Notes under the pieces: generated by a model
The model's input: the letters and a program-made list of their open reading frames with translations, nothing else
What the model was told of the DNA's origin: nothing
Database searches by the model: none
DNA from: Actinomadura alba
Lineage (GTDB): Bacteria; Actinomycetota; Actinomycetes; Streptosporangiales; Streptosporangiaceae
Direction: 5' to 3'
DNA: 64,000 nt
NCBI RefSeq assembly: GCF_014323705.1
Contig: NZ_JABVEC010000009.1
Span: forward strand, 186,001 to 250,000
Translations under genes and position numbers: made by a program
Shown here: one piece after another, positions 18,801 through 24,932 of the stretch
Numbering within the stretch: the first letter of the stretch is position 1
How the letters are laid out: the number at the start of each line of letters is the position of its first letter

Positions 18801-20066
18801 GCGCACCGGGGCGCCGAGCGGAAACGCGCCAAGGCCGAAGGGCTCGAGGAGGGGTTGCGCACTCAGCTGGCCGAAGCTCAGGGACGCCGGGACGCCGCCA
18901 TCGAGGACCTGCGGAGATTCACGGCCACGGGCCTGATGGAGGTCGCCTGCCAGGTCGAGATCCCAGAGGCCCCATGGGCGGCGGCGCCCGCGGTGCAGCT
19001 GGCCCGCCGCGCCGAGGAGCAGTTGAAGGACGTCGACGACGGGGACGAGTCGTGGCGGCGGATCCAGGACGAGATCACCCGGCGGTTCGCGGAGCTGTCC
19101 GAGGCGCTGACCCGGCACGGCCACCACGCCATGGCCGGGCTGGACGACTGGTTCGTGGTGGCCATCCAGTTCCAGGGCAGGGAACGGCCGCCGGCCGAGC
19201 TGACCGGCCTGCTCGACGCTGAGATCGGCTACCGCGAGCGCATGCTCACCGCCAAGGAGCGCGACCTGCTCGAGGAGCATCTGGTCAACGACGTGGCCAG
19301 CCACCTGCAGGAGCTGATCAGCGAGGCGGAGGCACAGGTCGGCCATATGAACGCCGAGCTGGAGGATCGGCCGACCTCCACCGGGATGCGGCTGCGGATG
19401 CGCTGGGAACCACACCCCGACGGGCCCGCCGGACTCGCCGAGGCCCGGCGGCGGTTGCTGCGGCAGAACTCCGACCTGTGGTCGCCGGACGACCGGGCCG
19501 CCGTCGGCGACTTCCTGCAACGCCAGATCGAGGCCGTACGGCTGGACGACGAGCACGGCACCTGGCAGGAGCATCTGCGCAAGGCCCTGGACTATCGCGG
19601 CTGGCACCGGTTCGTCATCGAGCGCTTCCAGGACGGCCGGTGGCGCTCCGCCGTCGGACCCGCCTCAGGCGGTGAGCGGGTGCTGACCGTGTCACTGCCG
19701 CTGTTCGCCGCGGCCTCATCGCACTACCGGTCGGCACACCCGCACGCACCCCGCCTCGTCACCCTCGACGAGGCGTTCGCCGGCGTGGACGACGACTCCC
19801 GGGCCAAGTGTCTCGGTCTGCTCGCCACCTTCGACCTGGACGTCGTGATGACCTCCGAGCGCGAGTGGGGCTTCTACGCGACCGTGCCCGGCATCGCCGC
19901 CCACCAGCTCGTACGGCGGGACGGCATCGACGCGGTCCATGTCACCACCTGGGAGTGGGACGGCCGGACGTCCGAACAGGTGGACCGCGAGTTCATCGCC
20001 CGTGAGCCGGCGCCCGCCGTCGCCCCGGCACCTTCTCCGCCGGCGGAGGAGGATCCGCTGTTCTGA
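15843..20066 (+). CDS. jetC: Wadjet SMC-like ATPase JetC (TIGR02680 family) with an in-frame repeat insertion
   Basis: A 1407-residue SMC-like ATPase. Walker A is GNNGTGKS at residues 40-47. Two long charged coiled-coil arms follow, then the ABC signature SGGERVL near residue 1275 and Walker B (VTLDEAFAGVD) near residues 1303-1313. JetC drives loop extrusion in the Wadjet complex. Residues about 418-470 are unlike coiled coil: they are glycine- and proline-rich (GEQLHDHGSEGG, DRSLRS) and are encoded by a 21-bp inverted repeat pair found elsewhere in the window. The insertion keeps the frame and the heads are intact, so the protein may still work. It overlaps jetB (4 bp) and jetD (1 bp). Confidence 0.93.
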   Translation: MTLPTAATTRWQPLRTGLVDLFYYDYQEFWFRDGRVLFRGNNGTGKSKVLALTLPFLLDGDLTPSRVEPDGDRAKKMEWNLLLGGKYEERLGYSWLEFGRITEDGERAYVTIGVGLKAVAGRGIADRWFFLTSQRVGEDLFLIGPNGTALTRDRLTEAIGQYGQVTQRAEAYRRMLDEHLFHLGPERYDSLINLLIQLRQPQLSKRPDENRLSQALSDALAPVDQAVLADIATAFHDLQQQREELDGLRDTRAHVARFLDRYRRYASVAARRQTRELRSTHAAYEGVQRNLADVRQVIGDAEAEERAARAELEDSRTEQAEQTAIRDELSSDPRLKNFADAQRYAEAAQDAAGKARQAARRATAKREERLARRGEAARAAERSREAVALGPARAYADQAGLTDGHTALLEPLRLPDGPPPGEQLHDHGSEGGLRPGTPGRDHAVVRSQDHGGGNGSPADGSLPYGPLPDRSLRSAERAAKDLAGARLEAVAHLTRLAERAAKEQAELLQARRVLTEREADRDTVRDLLGEAHDAVAAAGEHHAGEWRAFRRTLTVLDLPDPDETGLAAWVETLDGPDPMREALRAAAADAQQSLAAARAQARHALDQAREELRERTEERDLLASGVAERPRAPHTRGEGTRQGPGAALWQVVDFAPGLGAAERAGLEAALEASGLLDAWLTPDGRLVDGHDTVAVAGTPVARNLAGALVPIVDQEDPQAAALTAQTVRLILESVGLGEQDGAVWVDTDGRWRLGPLNGAWAKDAAAYVGHTAREEARRRRLAELAAQIEAAAAAVERAEEAVGRIEQRQATLAGELRREPDDQPLRDAHSAVGSARRELERLQARVDDQANRVEWAQRDVDQAVRERDDAAADLRLPADLAGLADVREAIGGYRHAVNELLSAARAHADRLRDLATWEAELAAALSEEAEADADARDAEVRAAEERSRLETLQDAIGASVEELQDRLAAARTRLTELAREIERLDAAHRGAERKRAKAEGLEEGLRTQLAEAQGRRDAAIEDLRRFTATGLMEVACQVEIPEAPWAAAPAVQLARRAEEQLKDVDDGDESWRRIQDEITRRFAELSEALTRHGHHAMAGLDDWFVVAIQFQGRERPPAELTGLLDAEIGYRERMLTAKERDLLEEHLVNDVASHLQELISEAEAQVGHMNAELEDRPTSTGMRLRMRWEPHPDGPAGLAEARRRLLRQNSDLWSPDDRAAVGDFLQRQIEAVRLDDEHGTWQEHLRKALDYRGWHRFVIERFQDGRWRSAVGPASGGERVLTVSLPLFAAASSHYRSAHPHAPRLVTLDEAFAGVDDDSRAKCLGLLATFDLDVVMTSEREWGFYATVPGIAAHQLVRRDGIDAVHVTTWEWDGRTSEQVDREFIAREPAPAVAPAPSPPAEEDPLF
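17104..17200. repeat. Palindromic repeat pair (REPIN-like) inside jetC
   Basis: GCGAACAACTGCATGATCAC plus one more G at 17104-17124 and its exact reverse complement at 17160-17180 form a perfect 21-bp inverted repeat with a 35-bp spacer. A partial third unit, GATCACGGCGGGG, follows at 17188. The same unit occurs between genes at 28460, 59511 and 59597. Here it lies inside a coding sequence without breaking the frame. Confidence 0.9.
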
Positions 20067-21313
20067 TGCGATTCCCCGCCGACCCGTCACAGGACGCCGT
20101 CGACCTGCCACGGCTCCGGCGCACGCTCGGGGCGCCGGCTCTGTCCGGGCTGGTGGACCGGCTCGTACAGCGAATCCGGCTCGGCCGCCCGCTGTCCGGA
20201 TCGCTGACGCTGTCCGGCATCAGCGATGCCGAACGCAGGGCGCTGCGTGGTCTGCTCGGCTCCCGGTACGGCGGGGCATCCGTCACGATCAACCTGGACG
20301 CGCTCGCCGAGACCCTGCGGGCGGCGGGGATCGCCCCGGATCTGGAATCCGCGCTCCAGTCGCTGGCCGGGCCGATCGTGTCCCGCGCGGACCTTCAGGC
20401 GGCCGAGGCGGAGGCCCGGTCCCTGGCACTGGCCGTACTGGACGGCTGCGTCCACGCCGGCGAACCGTGGTTCGCCGATTGGGTCGTCCAGCTGAGCGCC
20501 GGACCGCTCACCCGGCTGCTGCGCTCCGACGCGGCCGAGCTGATCGCCCAGGCCGTGGCGGTCCTGGACCGCCTGCCCGGAGTGAGTCTTCCGCTCTCCG
20601 TTCTGGCGGAACGGGCCACCGGAGACACCAAATCGCTGGCCTCGGAAGAACCACTGTCTCGGCTGGTGCTGCGCGCTCTCGCTCTCCGAGCCGGCACAGC
20701 ACCCCCTGTCGGCTCGGAGGCCCGACGCGCACTGTGGGCCTCCGCCGGTGTGATCGTCGACGACCTGGCGTCGCAGGTACTGCTGCTCAACGTGCGCGCC
20801 CATCCGGGCGCGACCGTGCCTGATTGGCTGAACGACGCCGCCGATCTGGGCATCCCGTTCCGGCTGACCCTGCAGCAACTGCGGCTGCAGCCCGTCGTCC
20901 CGGTCGTCCCGGAGATCTTCGTGTGCGAGAACCCGGCAGTGCTGCGCGCCGCGACCGCCGAACTCGGCCGGGGGTGCGCGCCCCTCGTGTGCACCGAAGG
21001 AGTCCCCTCGGCGGCCTGCCATGCCCTGCTGGAGGCCGCGGCCACCGCAGGTGCGCGGCTGCGTTGGCGCGCCGACTTCGACTGGGCCGGACTGCGTATC
21101 ACCGGCGCGGCGCTGACGCGGCACGGGGCCGTACCCTGGCGGATGGGCAGCGAAGACTACGCCGCGGCTCTCGAAGCGGGCGCGTCAGAGCCGTTGCGCG
21201 GTACACCGGCCGACAGCTCGTGGGACCCGGCACTCGCACCGCTACTCGCCGAGACGGGCCAGGCCGTAATGGAAGAACGTCTCATCCCGCACTTGCTCGC
21301 CGATCTCCGCTGA
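20066..21313 (+). CDS. jetD: Wadjet TOPRIM nuclease subunit JetD (TIGR02679/DUF2399 family)
   Basis: A 415-residue protein of the TIGR02679 type. The C-terminal TOPRIM domain shows its glutamate in FVCENPAVL (near residue 284) and the DxD motif in WRADFDWAGLRI (near residue 335), the metal-binding residues for DNA cleavage. The N-terminal half is an arm and winged-helix region. JetD dimers cut the DNA loop held by JetABC. Its start overlaps the jetC stop by 1 bp. This gene set (DUF2397, DUF2398, SMC, DUF2399) is what I recall as Wadjet type III; the type number should be confirmed. Confidence 0.9.
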   Translation: MRFPADPSQDAVDLPRLRRTLGAPALSGLVDRLVQRIRLGRPLSGSLTLSGISDAERRALRGLLGSRYGGASVTINLDALAETLRAAGIAPDLESALQSLAGPIVSRADLQAAEAEARSLALAVLDGCVHAGEPWFADWVVQLSAGPLTRLLRSDAAELIAQAVAVLDRLPGVSLPLSVLAERATGDTKSLASEEPLSRLVLRALALRAGTAPPVGSEARRALWASAGVIVDDLASQVLLLNVRAHPGATVPDWLNDAADLGIPFRLTLQQLRLQPVVPVVPEIFVCENPAVLRAATAELGRGCAPLVCTEGVPSAACHALLEAAATAGARLRWRADFDWAGLRITGAALTRHGAVPWRMGSEDYAAALEAGASEPLRGTPADSSWDPALAPLLAETGQAVMEERLIPHLLADLR

Positions 21314-21396
21314 CCACGGGGCCCCATCGAAATTCCATCGCCGCCGCTTCATGATCGGTGCTAGCGTTCGGGTGTTCCAGGCGAAAGGGGGCGACA

Positions 21397-22128
21397 GTGG
21401 CGAAGCTCAACCAGATCATCGCCGTGGAAAAGGGCGTGAAGAGCAAGTCCTTTCACGACATGACCGAGGCTCATCGTTCGGTGCAAAAGCAGGCACTGTT
21501 GTCGGGTATCTCGCGGACCTATCAGCCGAAGGACGAAGAGGGCGAGCAGCTCCCACCGGAGTCCACCCGGGTGCAGGTCAAGGCCGAGGAAGTTCTCCGA
21601 GAGACAGCCAAGACCCTGACGCGTCTGTTCGATGTGACTGCCACGAAGGATTGGGCGAACTGCTTGGCGAAGGCCGATGTCATCGTGGATGGGCAGACGC
21701 TTGTGCGCGACGTTCCGATCCCGTACCTGCTTTTCCTGGAGAAGCAGCTGGTCGATCTGCATACGTTCGTGAAGAAGCTGCCTGTCCTGGACAGCGCCGA
21801 GTCCTGGAACCTGGACGCCTCTTCCGACTGCTGGAAGACCGAGGCGGTCCGGACCATCAGGACGAAGAAGGTCCCGCGCAACCACGTGAAGGCCGAAGCG
21901 ACCGACAAGCATCCCGCGCAGGTGGAGGTCTATTACGAGGACATCCCCGTCGGTTACTGGACGACGGTGAAGTTCTCCGGTGCACTGCCGGCAAAGCAGG
22001 TGAACGAACTCCTTGGGCGGGTCGAGAAACTCCAGCACGCAGTGAAGTTCGCGCGCGAGGAGGCCAACGGCACCGACGTCACCGACGAGCGGGTTGGTGA
22101 CGCGATATTCGGCTATCTGCTCGGATAG
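21397..22128 (+). CDS. DUF7873-like protein associated with tRNA arrays
   Basis: GTG 21397 is preceded by AGGGGG at good spacing and begins VAKLNQIIAVEKGVKS, giving 243 residues. The 13 codons before it are not conserved in my memory of the family. The protein is soluble, charged and highly conserved in style (SGISRTYQPKDEEGEQLPPE; TKKVPRNHVKAEATDKHPAQ). I associate it with a family now called DUF7873, seen next to tRNA arrays in actinobacteria and their phages. No catalytic motif is evident. Here it sits 84 bp after the Wadjet operon and directly before two tRNA-like units, so a role with those RNAs is possible. The function is unknown. Confidence 0.78.
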   Translation: MAKLNQIIAVEKGVKSKSFHDMTEAHRSVQKQALLSGISRTYQPKDEEGEQLPPESTRVQVKAEEVLRETAKTLTRLFDVTATKDWANCLAKADVIVDGQTLVRDVPIPYLLFLEKQLVDLHTFVKKLPVLDSAESWNLDASSDCWKTEAVRTIRTKKVPRNHVKAEATDKHPAQVEVYYEDIPVGYWTTVKFSGALPAKQVNELLGRVEKLQHAVKFAREEANGTDVTDERVGDAIFGYLLG

Positions 22129-22147
22129 CCCACGGACCCCCCGTGGG
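22129..22147 (+). terminator. Hairpin directly after the DUF7873-like stop codon
   Basis: CCCACGG and CCGTGGG pair across a 5-base loop, starting one base after the TAG stop. There is no U-run. It may terminate the message or separate it from the tRNA-like region. A second small hairpin (GTGCGC-CTA-GCGCAC) follows at 22157-22171. Confidence 0.55.
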
Positions 22148-22218
22148 AGCGCGGGGGTGCGCCTAGCGCACAGCGTGACGCGCGGGCGCAAAGCTGATGC
22201 TGAAGCCGAAGCTGAACA

Positions 22219-22299
22219 GGTGGTGACAGTGAGGGTTCGAGTCCCTCTCCCAGCACAGCGCGCTGGGATAGCCCAACAGGTAGAGGCAGCCACCTTCAA
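22219..22299 (+). tRNA. Circularly permuted tRNA-like gene 1 (3' half precedes 5' half)
   Basis: The 3' half comes first: anticodon-stem strand GGTGGT at 22219-22224, T-arm GAGGG-TTCGAGT-CCCTC at 22231-22247, acceptor strand TCCCAGC at 22248-22254 and discriminator A. Six bases later the 5' half begins with GCTGGGA (22262), exactly complementary to that acceptor strand. A D-arm with GCC/GGC and the GG pair follows, then anticodon-stem strand GCCACC at 22289-22294, which pairs with the upstream GGTGGT (one G-U). Joined through A37 and G38 the RNA is 75 nt. The loop would read CTTCAAG with anticodon UCA if the 5' half runs to A37. The sequence flanking both halves is also complementary (ATGCTGAA 22197-22204 with TTCAGCAT 22320-22327). 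Confidence 0.72.
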
Positions 22300-22366
22300 T
22301 CTCAGATTCTCGCTCCAGATTCAGCATTCGACACCGAACACCGGATCGAACGAGTACGGACGGCGC

Positions 22367-22446
22367 TCGTCGAGGTTGCCGGTTCGACCCCGGCTCGCCC
22401 AACCACCGATGGGCGATAGCTCAATAGGTAGAGCACGACGACCTGA
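22367..22446 (+). tRNA. Circularly permuted tRNA-like gene 2 (3' half precedes 5' half)
   Basis: The 3' half has anticodon-stem strand TCGTCG (22367-22372), V-loop AGGTT, T-arm GCCGG-TTCGACC-CCGGC (22378-22394), acceptor TCGCCCA, discriminator A and encoded CCA (22403-22405). Four bases later the 5' half begins: TGGGCGA (22410-22416) is exactly complementary to that acceptor. T8 A9 and a perfect D-arm GCTC/GAGC follow, then anticodon strand CGACGA (22436-22441) complementary to TCGTCG. Joined, the RNA is 73 nt plus CCA. By numbering the anticodon would be CUG, with an unusual C33. Flanks pair again: ACACCGG (22338-22344) with CCGGTGT (22471-22477), and GAGTACGGA (22352-22360) with TCCGCACTC (22453-22461, one mismatch). 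Confidence 0.75.
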
Positions 22447-22500
22447 AAATGATCCGCACTCTTAAACGTGCCGGTGTGCGCAAGTGGGTGTCACAGCGGG

Positions 22501-22534
22501 GGCCGGGAGATGGTCAAACTCCCGGCCTCCACCA
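22501..22534 (+). other. Hairpin ending in CACCA, possible third tRNA-like 3' half or terminator
   Basis: GGCCGGGAG and CTCCCGGCC form a 9-bp stem with a 9-base loop containing GGTCAAA, followed by TCCACCA. It resembles a degenerate T-arm plus CCA end, but the loop is too long and no matching 5' acceptor is nearby. It may close the tRNA-like transcription unit. Confidence 0.35.
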
Positions 22535-22635
22535 ACTCCGGGCCCGATCGCTCGCGCCATCGAGGCCCGACGCGGCCACCTTGTCCCACACTTACCGGCT
22601 GGGGTAACACAGGGTTCGCCGTGCTTGAGGCTGCG

Positions 22636-23238
22636 TCACGGGTCCGTGGCCCGCCGGGCGCGGAGAGCCCGGAGCTTGTGGCGGTTGCCGCACCGCTCCA
22701 TCGCGCACCAGCGCCGGGCGCCGGGGCGGGACGAGTCGACGAACACCAGCGGGCAGTTGTCGCCGGCGCATTCGCGGATGCGCCCGGAGAGTGGCCCGGA
22801 CAGCAGCTCGATCATCTCCCGCGCCAGGGTCGACAGCGCCTGCGTTGCCCGCACCGGCGTCGCCCACCCCGCGGTCGTGTCGGCGGCGGCCAGTTCGGGG
22901 ATCAGCGGTGCCGCGGCCGCGGCCCGGTTGATGGTGGTTACCGCCCCGGCGGGGAGCGGGCGATGCGCCGCCCGGGCGTGCGCCGCGTCCCAGATCGCCT
23001 GGCGGAGGGCCTTGGCCGCCGCCAGCTCGCGAGAGGTCACGGGGACCGTCATGACCGCGGCCAGCGGCGGCTGGGCCAGCCATTCGCCCAGGTCGGCGGG
23101 CTCGTGGAGGGTCTCGAACACCGCGTACCGGCCCTCGCCGCCCGTGTGGGCGAAGTCCAGGCAGACGGCGCCGGCGTCGAACCGGAACGACCCTCCCTTG
23201 GGATCGTGCAGTACCCGTCCGGTTGCGCTCGCTCGCAT
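22636..23238 (-). CDS. CGNR zinc-finger (ABATE-domain) stress regulator
   Basis: The ATG at 23238 gives 200 residues (MRASATGRVLHDPKGG). A TATAGT box ends six bases upstream, so the message is probably leaderless. The N-terminal part is the ABATE domain (AGAVCLDFAHTGGEGRYAV). The C-terminus is the CGNR zinc finger with the pattern ECAGDNCPLVF, then RRWCAMERCGNRHK. Members are putative DNA-binding regulators. It is divergent from a RidA gene, and two near-identical palindromes lie between them, which makes RidA control and autoregulation likely. Confidence 0.9.
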   Translation of the reverse strand: MRASATGRVLHDPKGGSFRFDAGAVCLDFAHTGGEGRYAVFETLHEPADLGEWLAQPPLAAVMTVPVTSRELAAAKALRQAIWDAAHARAAHRPLPAGAVTTINRAAAAAPLIPELAAADTTAGWATPVRATQALSTLAREMIELLSGPLSGRIRECAGDNCPLVFVDSSRPGARRWCAMERCGNRHKLRALRARRATDP

Positions 23239-23241
23239 GAA

Positions 23242-23282
23242 ACCACTATAAGTGGTGCCGCGCACGAACCACTATAACTGGT
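23242..23282. promoter_or_regulatory. Twin operator in the CGNR/RidA divergent promoter
   Basis: ACCACTATAAGTGGT (23242-23256) is a perfect 6-bp-arm palindrome. ACCACTATAACTGGT (23268-23282) is a second copy with one change, 26 bp away. Each copy overlaps a TATA-like -10 box, one facing each gene. A dimeric regulator, most likely the CGNR protein, could shut both promoters. Confidence 0.7.
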
Positions 23283-23306
23283 GTCATCATCAGAGGAGGA
23301 CGACAC

Positions 23307-23696
23307 ATGAGCACGCGGCACATCAACCCCGAGGGGCTCCACCGCAGCCCGGCCTTCAGCCAGGCCGTCGTGGTCGAACAGCCGGCGAAGACCATCTACA
23401 TCGGCGGGCAGAACGGCGTCGACGCCGACGGCAAGGTCGTCGGCCCCACGGTCGGGGAACAGGCCAGGCAGGCGTTCCGCAACCTCGCGACCATCTTGGA
23501 GAGCGAGGGCGCGAGCCTGGCCAACATCGTGCACTGGTCCATCGCCGTGGTGGACGGCCACACGTTCGACGAGGGTGTGGCCGCCTTCCAGCAGGTGTGG
23601 AACCCGGCCGACCCACCGCCGGCCATCACGGTCCACGTCGTCGCCGGCCTAGGCCCCGGATTCCTCGTCGAGATCGACGCCATCGCCGTCGTGTGA
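23307..23696 (+). CDS. RidA family protein (Rid/YjgF/UK114)
   Basis: A 129-residue RidA-like protein with a strong ribosome-binding site (AGAGGAGG) before ATG 23307. Family features are the YIGGQNGVDADGKVVG segment and the C-terminal VEIDAIAVV strand. The usual arginine of reactive-imine deaminases in the GPYSPA/RAAV region is not obvious, so it may belong to an Rid subgroup with another ligand. These trimeric proteins remove enamine or imine intermediates. It is transcribed away from the CGNR regulator gene and shares its operator region. Confidence 0.9.
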   Translation: MSTRHINPEGLHRSPAFSQAVVVEQPAKTIYIGGQNGVDADGKVVGPTVGEQARQAFRNLATILESEGASLANIVHWSIAVVDGHTFDEGVAAFQQVWNPADPPPAITVHVVAGLGPGFLVEIDAIAVV

Positions 23697-23780
23697 CACC
23701 CCGGGGGGCTACTCCCGGGGGGACCGTCCACCCGTCGTCGGATTGGCTCGGTGCGCCCGCGCGCCATGTCCTCCGTTGAG

Positions 23781-24932
23781 CTATCGGGCCTTATGGCTGG
23801 GCGGAGGCGGGGTCCAGCGCGCTGTCGGTGCAGGTACTCCAAAGTCGGCTCTGAGCTCTTGGGGGATGGCGTAGTGCATGACACGTCCCCGGGTCAGCGA
23901 CGACAGTTCCAGCATCGTGACCAGGTGGCCGAGCCGATCGGACAGTTGCGCGGCCCACGGGCCGCGGTCTTCGAACCGTTCGAGTGCGCCTAGGAGCGCC
24001 GGCCCGATCTTGATGACCGAGTCCCAGCGGGACCGGGGCACCTCAAGCCAGTCGGCAGGGGTGTCGCCGATCAGGTAGCGGATGAGTGCGGGTACGACGG
24101 GGTCCAGGAGTGTTCCGGGTACGACCTGTTCGTACATCTCGATCAGCTGCCGGGTCAGGTGCGCCCCTTCGGGAGAGGGGCCCATGTGGCGGGTCATGTA
24201 CTGGTCGGAGAAGTGACGGGCCGCCTGCAGGTCCGCGGGGATGGTCTCGGGGTCACAGCCGAGGATGACGCCGACGACGCGCCAGGCGTAGTAGTAGGCC
24301 TCGGCACCTTGCGGGGTGATGTGGACACCCATCCGGTGGAGAGCGTCCAGGACCTGGAGGCTGAACATCATCAGCCCGCCGAGCATGTCCTCCTGGCAGA
24401 TCGGGACGGGCTCCGGCCACCGGCCTTCCTGCCGCAGGTGACGGCGGATGGAGGCGTGCAGCAGCCGGACCTTCTGCGCCGCCGGCAGGAACCGGCCGCC
24501 GGCCTCGAAGGCCCCCGGCTGCATGAGGTAGACGGTGAACTGCCCGGTCTCGGCCATCCGCCGGGCCGGGTAGTCGAGCGAATGCGTGGCCGACAGCAGT
24601 CTGGACACGTGCGGGATGACGTAGCACGCCGGCATCGCCGCGAACGACAGGGCGGTAGAGATGTGCACGTTGTTGTCGATGAAGAACTGCCGGGCCTGCT
24701 CCATCACCCCCCAATCGACCCAGTCCGGCGGCGTCGTGGTCGCCTCCAGGTAGTCGCGGGCGGCGTCCGGTAGCCCCTCGGGCAGCGCCTGGCCAGAGGT
24801 GGTGAACCAACGCATGAGGGTGTTGAACCTGCCCACCTCGCCGCCGGTGAACAGGGCATCGACGGTCGCGTCGGCGAGCGGGTCGCCCTTGAGCCGCAGA
24901 CCGTCCATGTACTCATCGGTGTAGTCATCCAT
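23781..24932 (-). CDS. MpaB-family oxygenase (DUF2236)
   Basis: A 383-residue all-helical protein of the MpaB/latex-clearing-protein superfamily. Typical features are the early RFNTLMRWFTTSG region, a central histidine-bearing helix SRLLSATHSLDYPARRMAET and the distal RRHLRQEGRWPEPVPICQED. Members are b-heme-dependent enzymes that cleave isoprenoid double bonds (MpaB, Lcp). It is the last of three overlapping genes with a polyprenyl synthase and a small protein. The likely substrate is therefore a prenyl chain made by the neighbour. That link is inferred. Confidence 0.88.
   Translation of the reverse strand: MDDYTDEYMDGLRLKGDPLADATVDALFTGGEVGRFNTLMRWFTTSGQALPEGLPDAARDYLEATTTPPDWVDWGVMEQARQFFIDNNVHISTALSFAAMPACYVIPHVSRLLSATHSLDYPARRMAETGQFTVYLMQPGAFEAGGRFLPAAQKVRLLHASIRRHLRQEGRWPEPVPICQEDMLGGLMMFSLQVLDALHRMGVHITPQGAEAYYYAWRVVGVILGCDPETIPADLQAARHFSDQYMTRHMGPSPEGAHLTRQLIEMYEQVVPGTLLDPVVPALIRYLIGDTPADWLEVPRSRWDSVIKIGPALLGALERFEDRGPWAAQLSDRLGHLVTMLELSSLTRGRVMHYAIPQELRADFGVPAPTARWTPPPPSHKAR

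Noticed and set aside
17676..19607. 643-codon open frame antisense to jetC, and similar long antisense frames at 1948-3546, 13106-14566, 30253-32514 and 53624-55909
   Set aside because: They mirror the codon periodicity of real genes on the other strand in very high GC DNA. Their translations are low-complexity and show no family motifs.
22262..22405. Reading the 5' half of unit 1 and the 3' half of unit 2 as one intron-containing tRNA in normal order
   Set aside because: Acceptor strands GCTGGGA and TCGCCCA do not pair, nor do the anticodon strands.
22129..22534. Explaining the tRNA-like pieces as an ordinary tRNA array damaged by deletions
   Set aside because: It would need tandem duplicate tRNAs and matching deletions twice, leaving halves whose acceptor and anticodon stems pair exactly across the junction, plus unexplained flanking complementarity. 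It remains possible and is listed as a refutation test.
22501..22534. A third permuted or normal tRNA
   Set aside because: The T-like loop has nine bases, the stem is too long, and no complementary 5' acceptor is found nearby. It is kept only as a hairpin.
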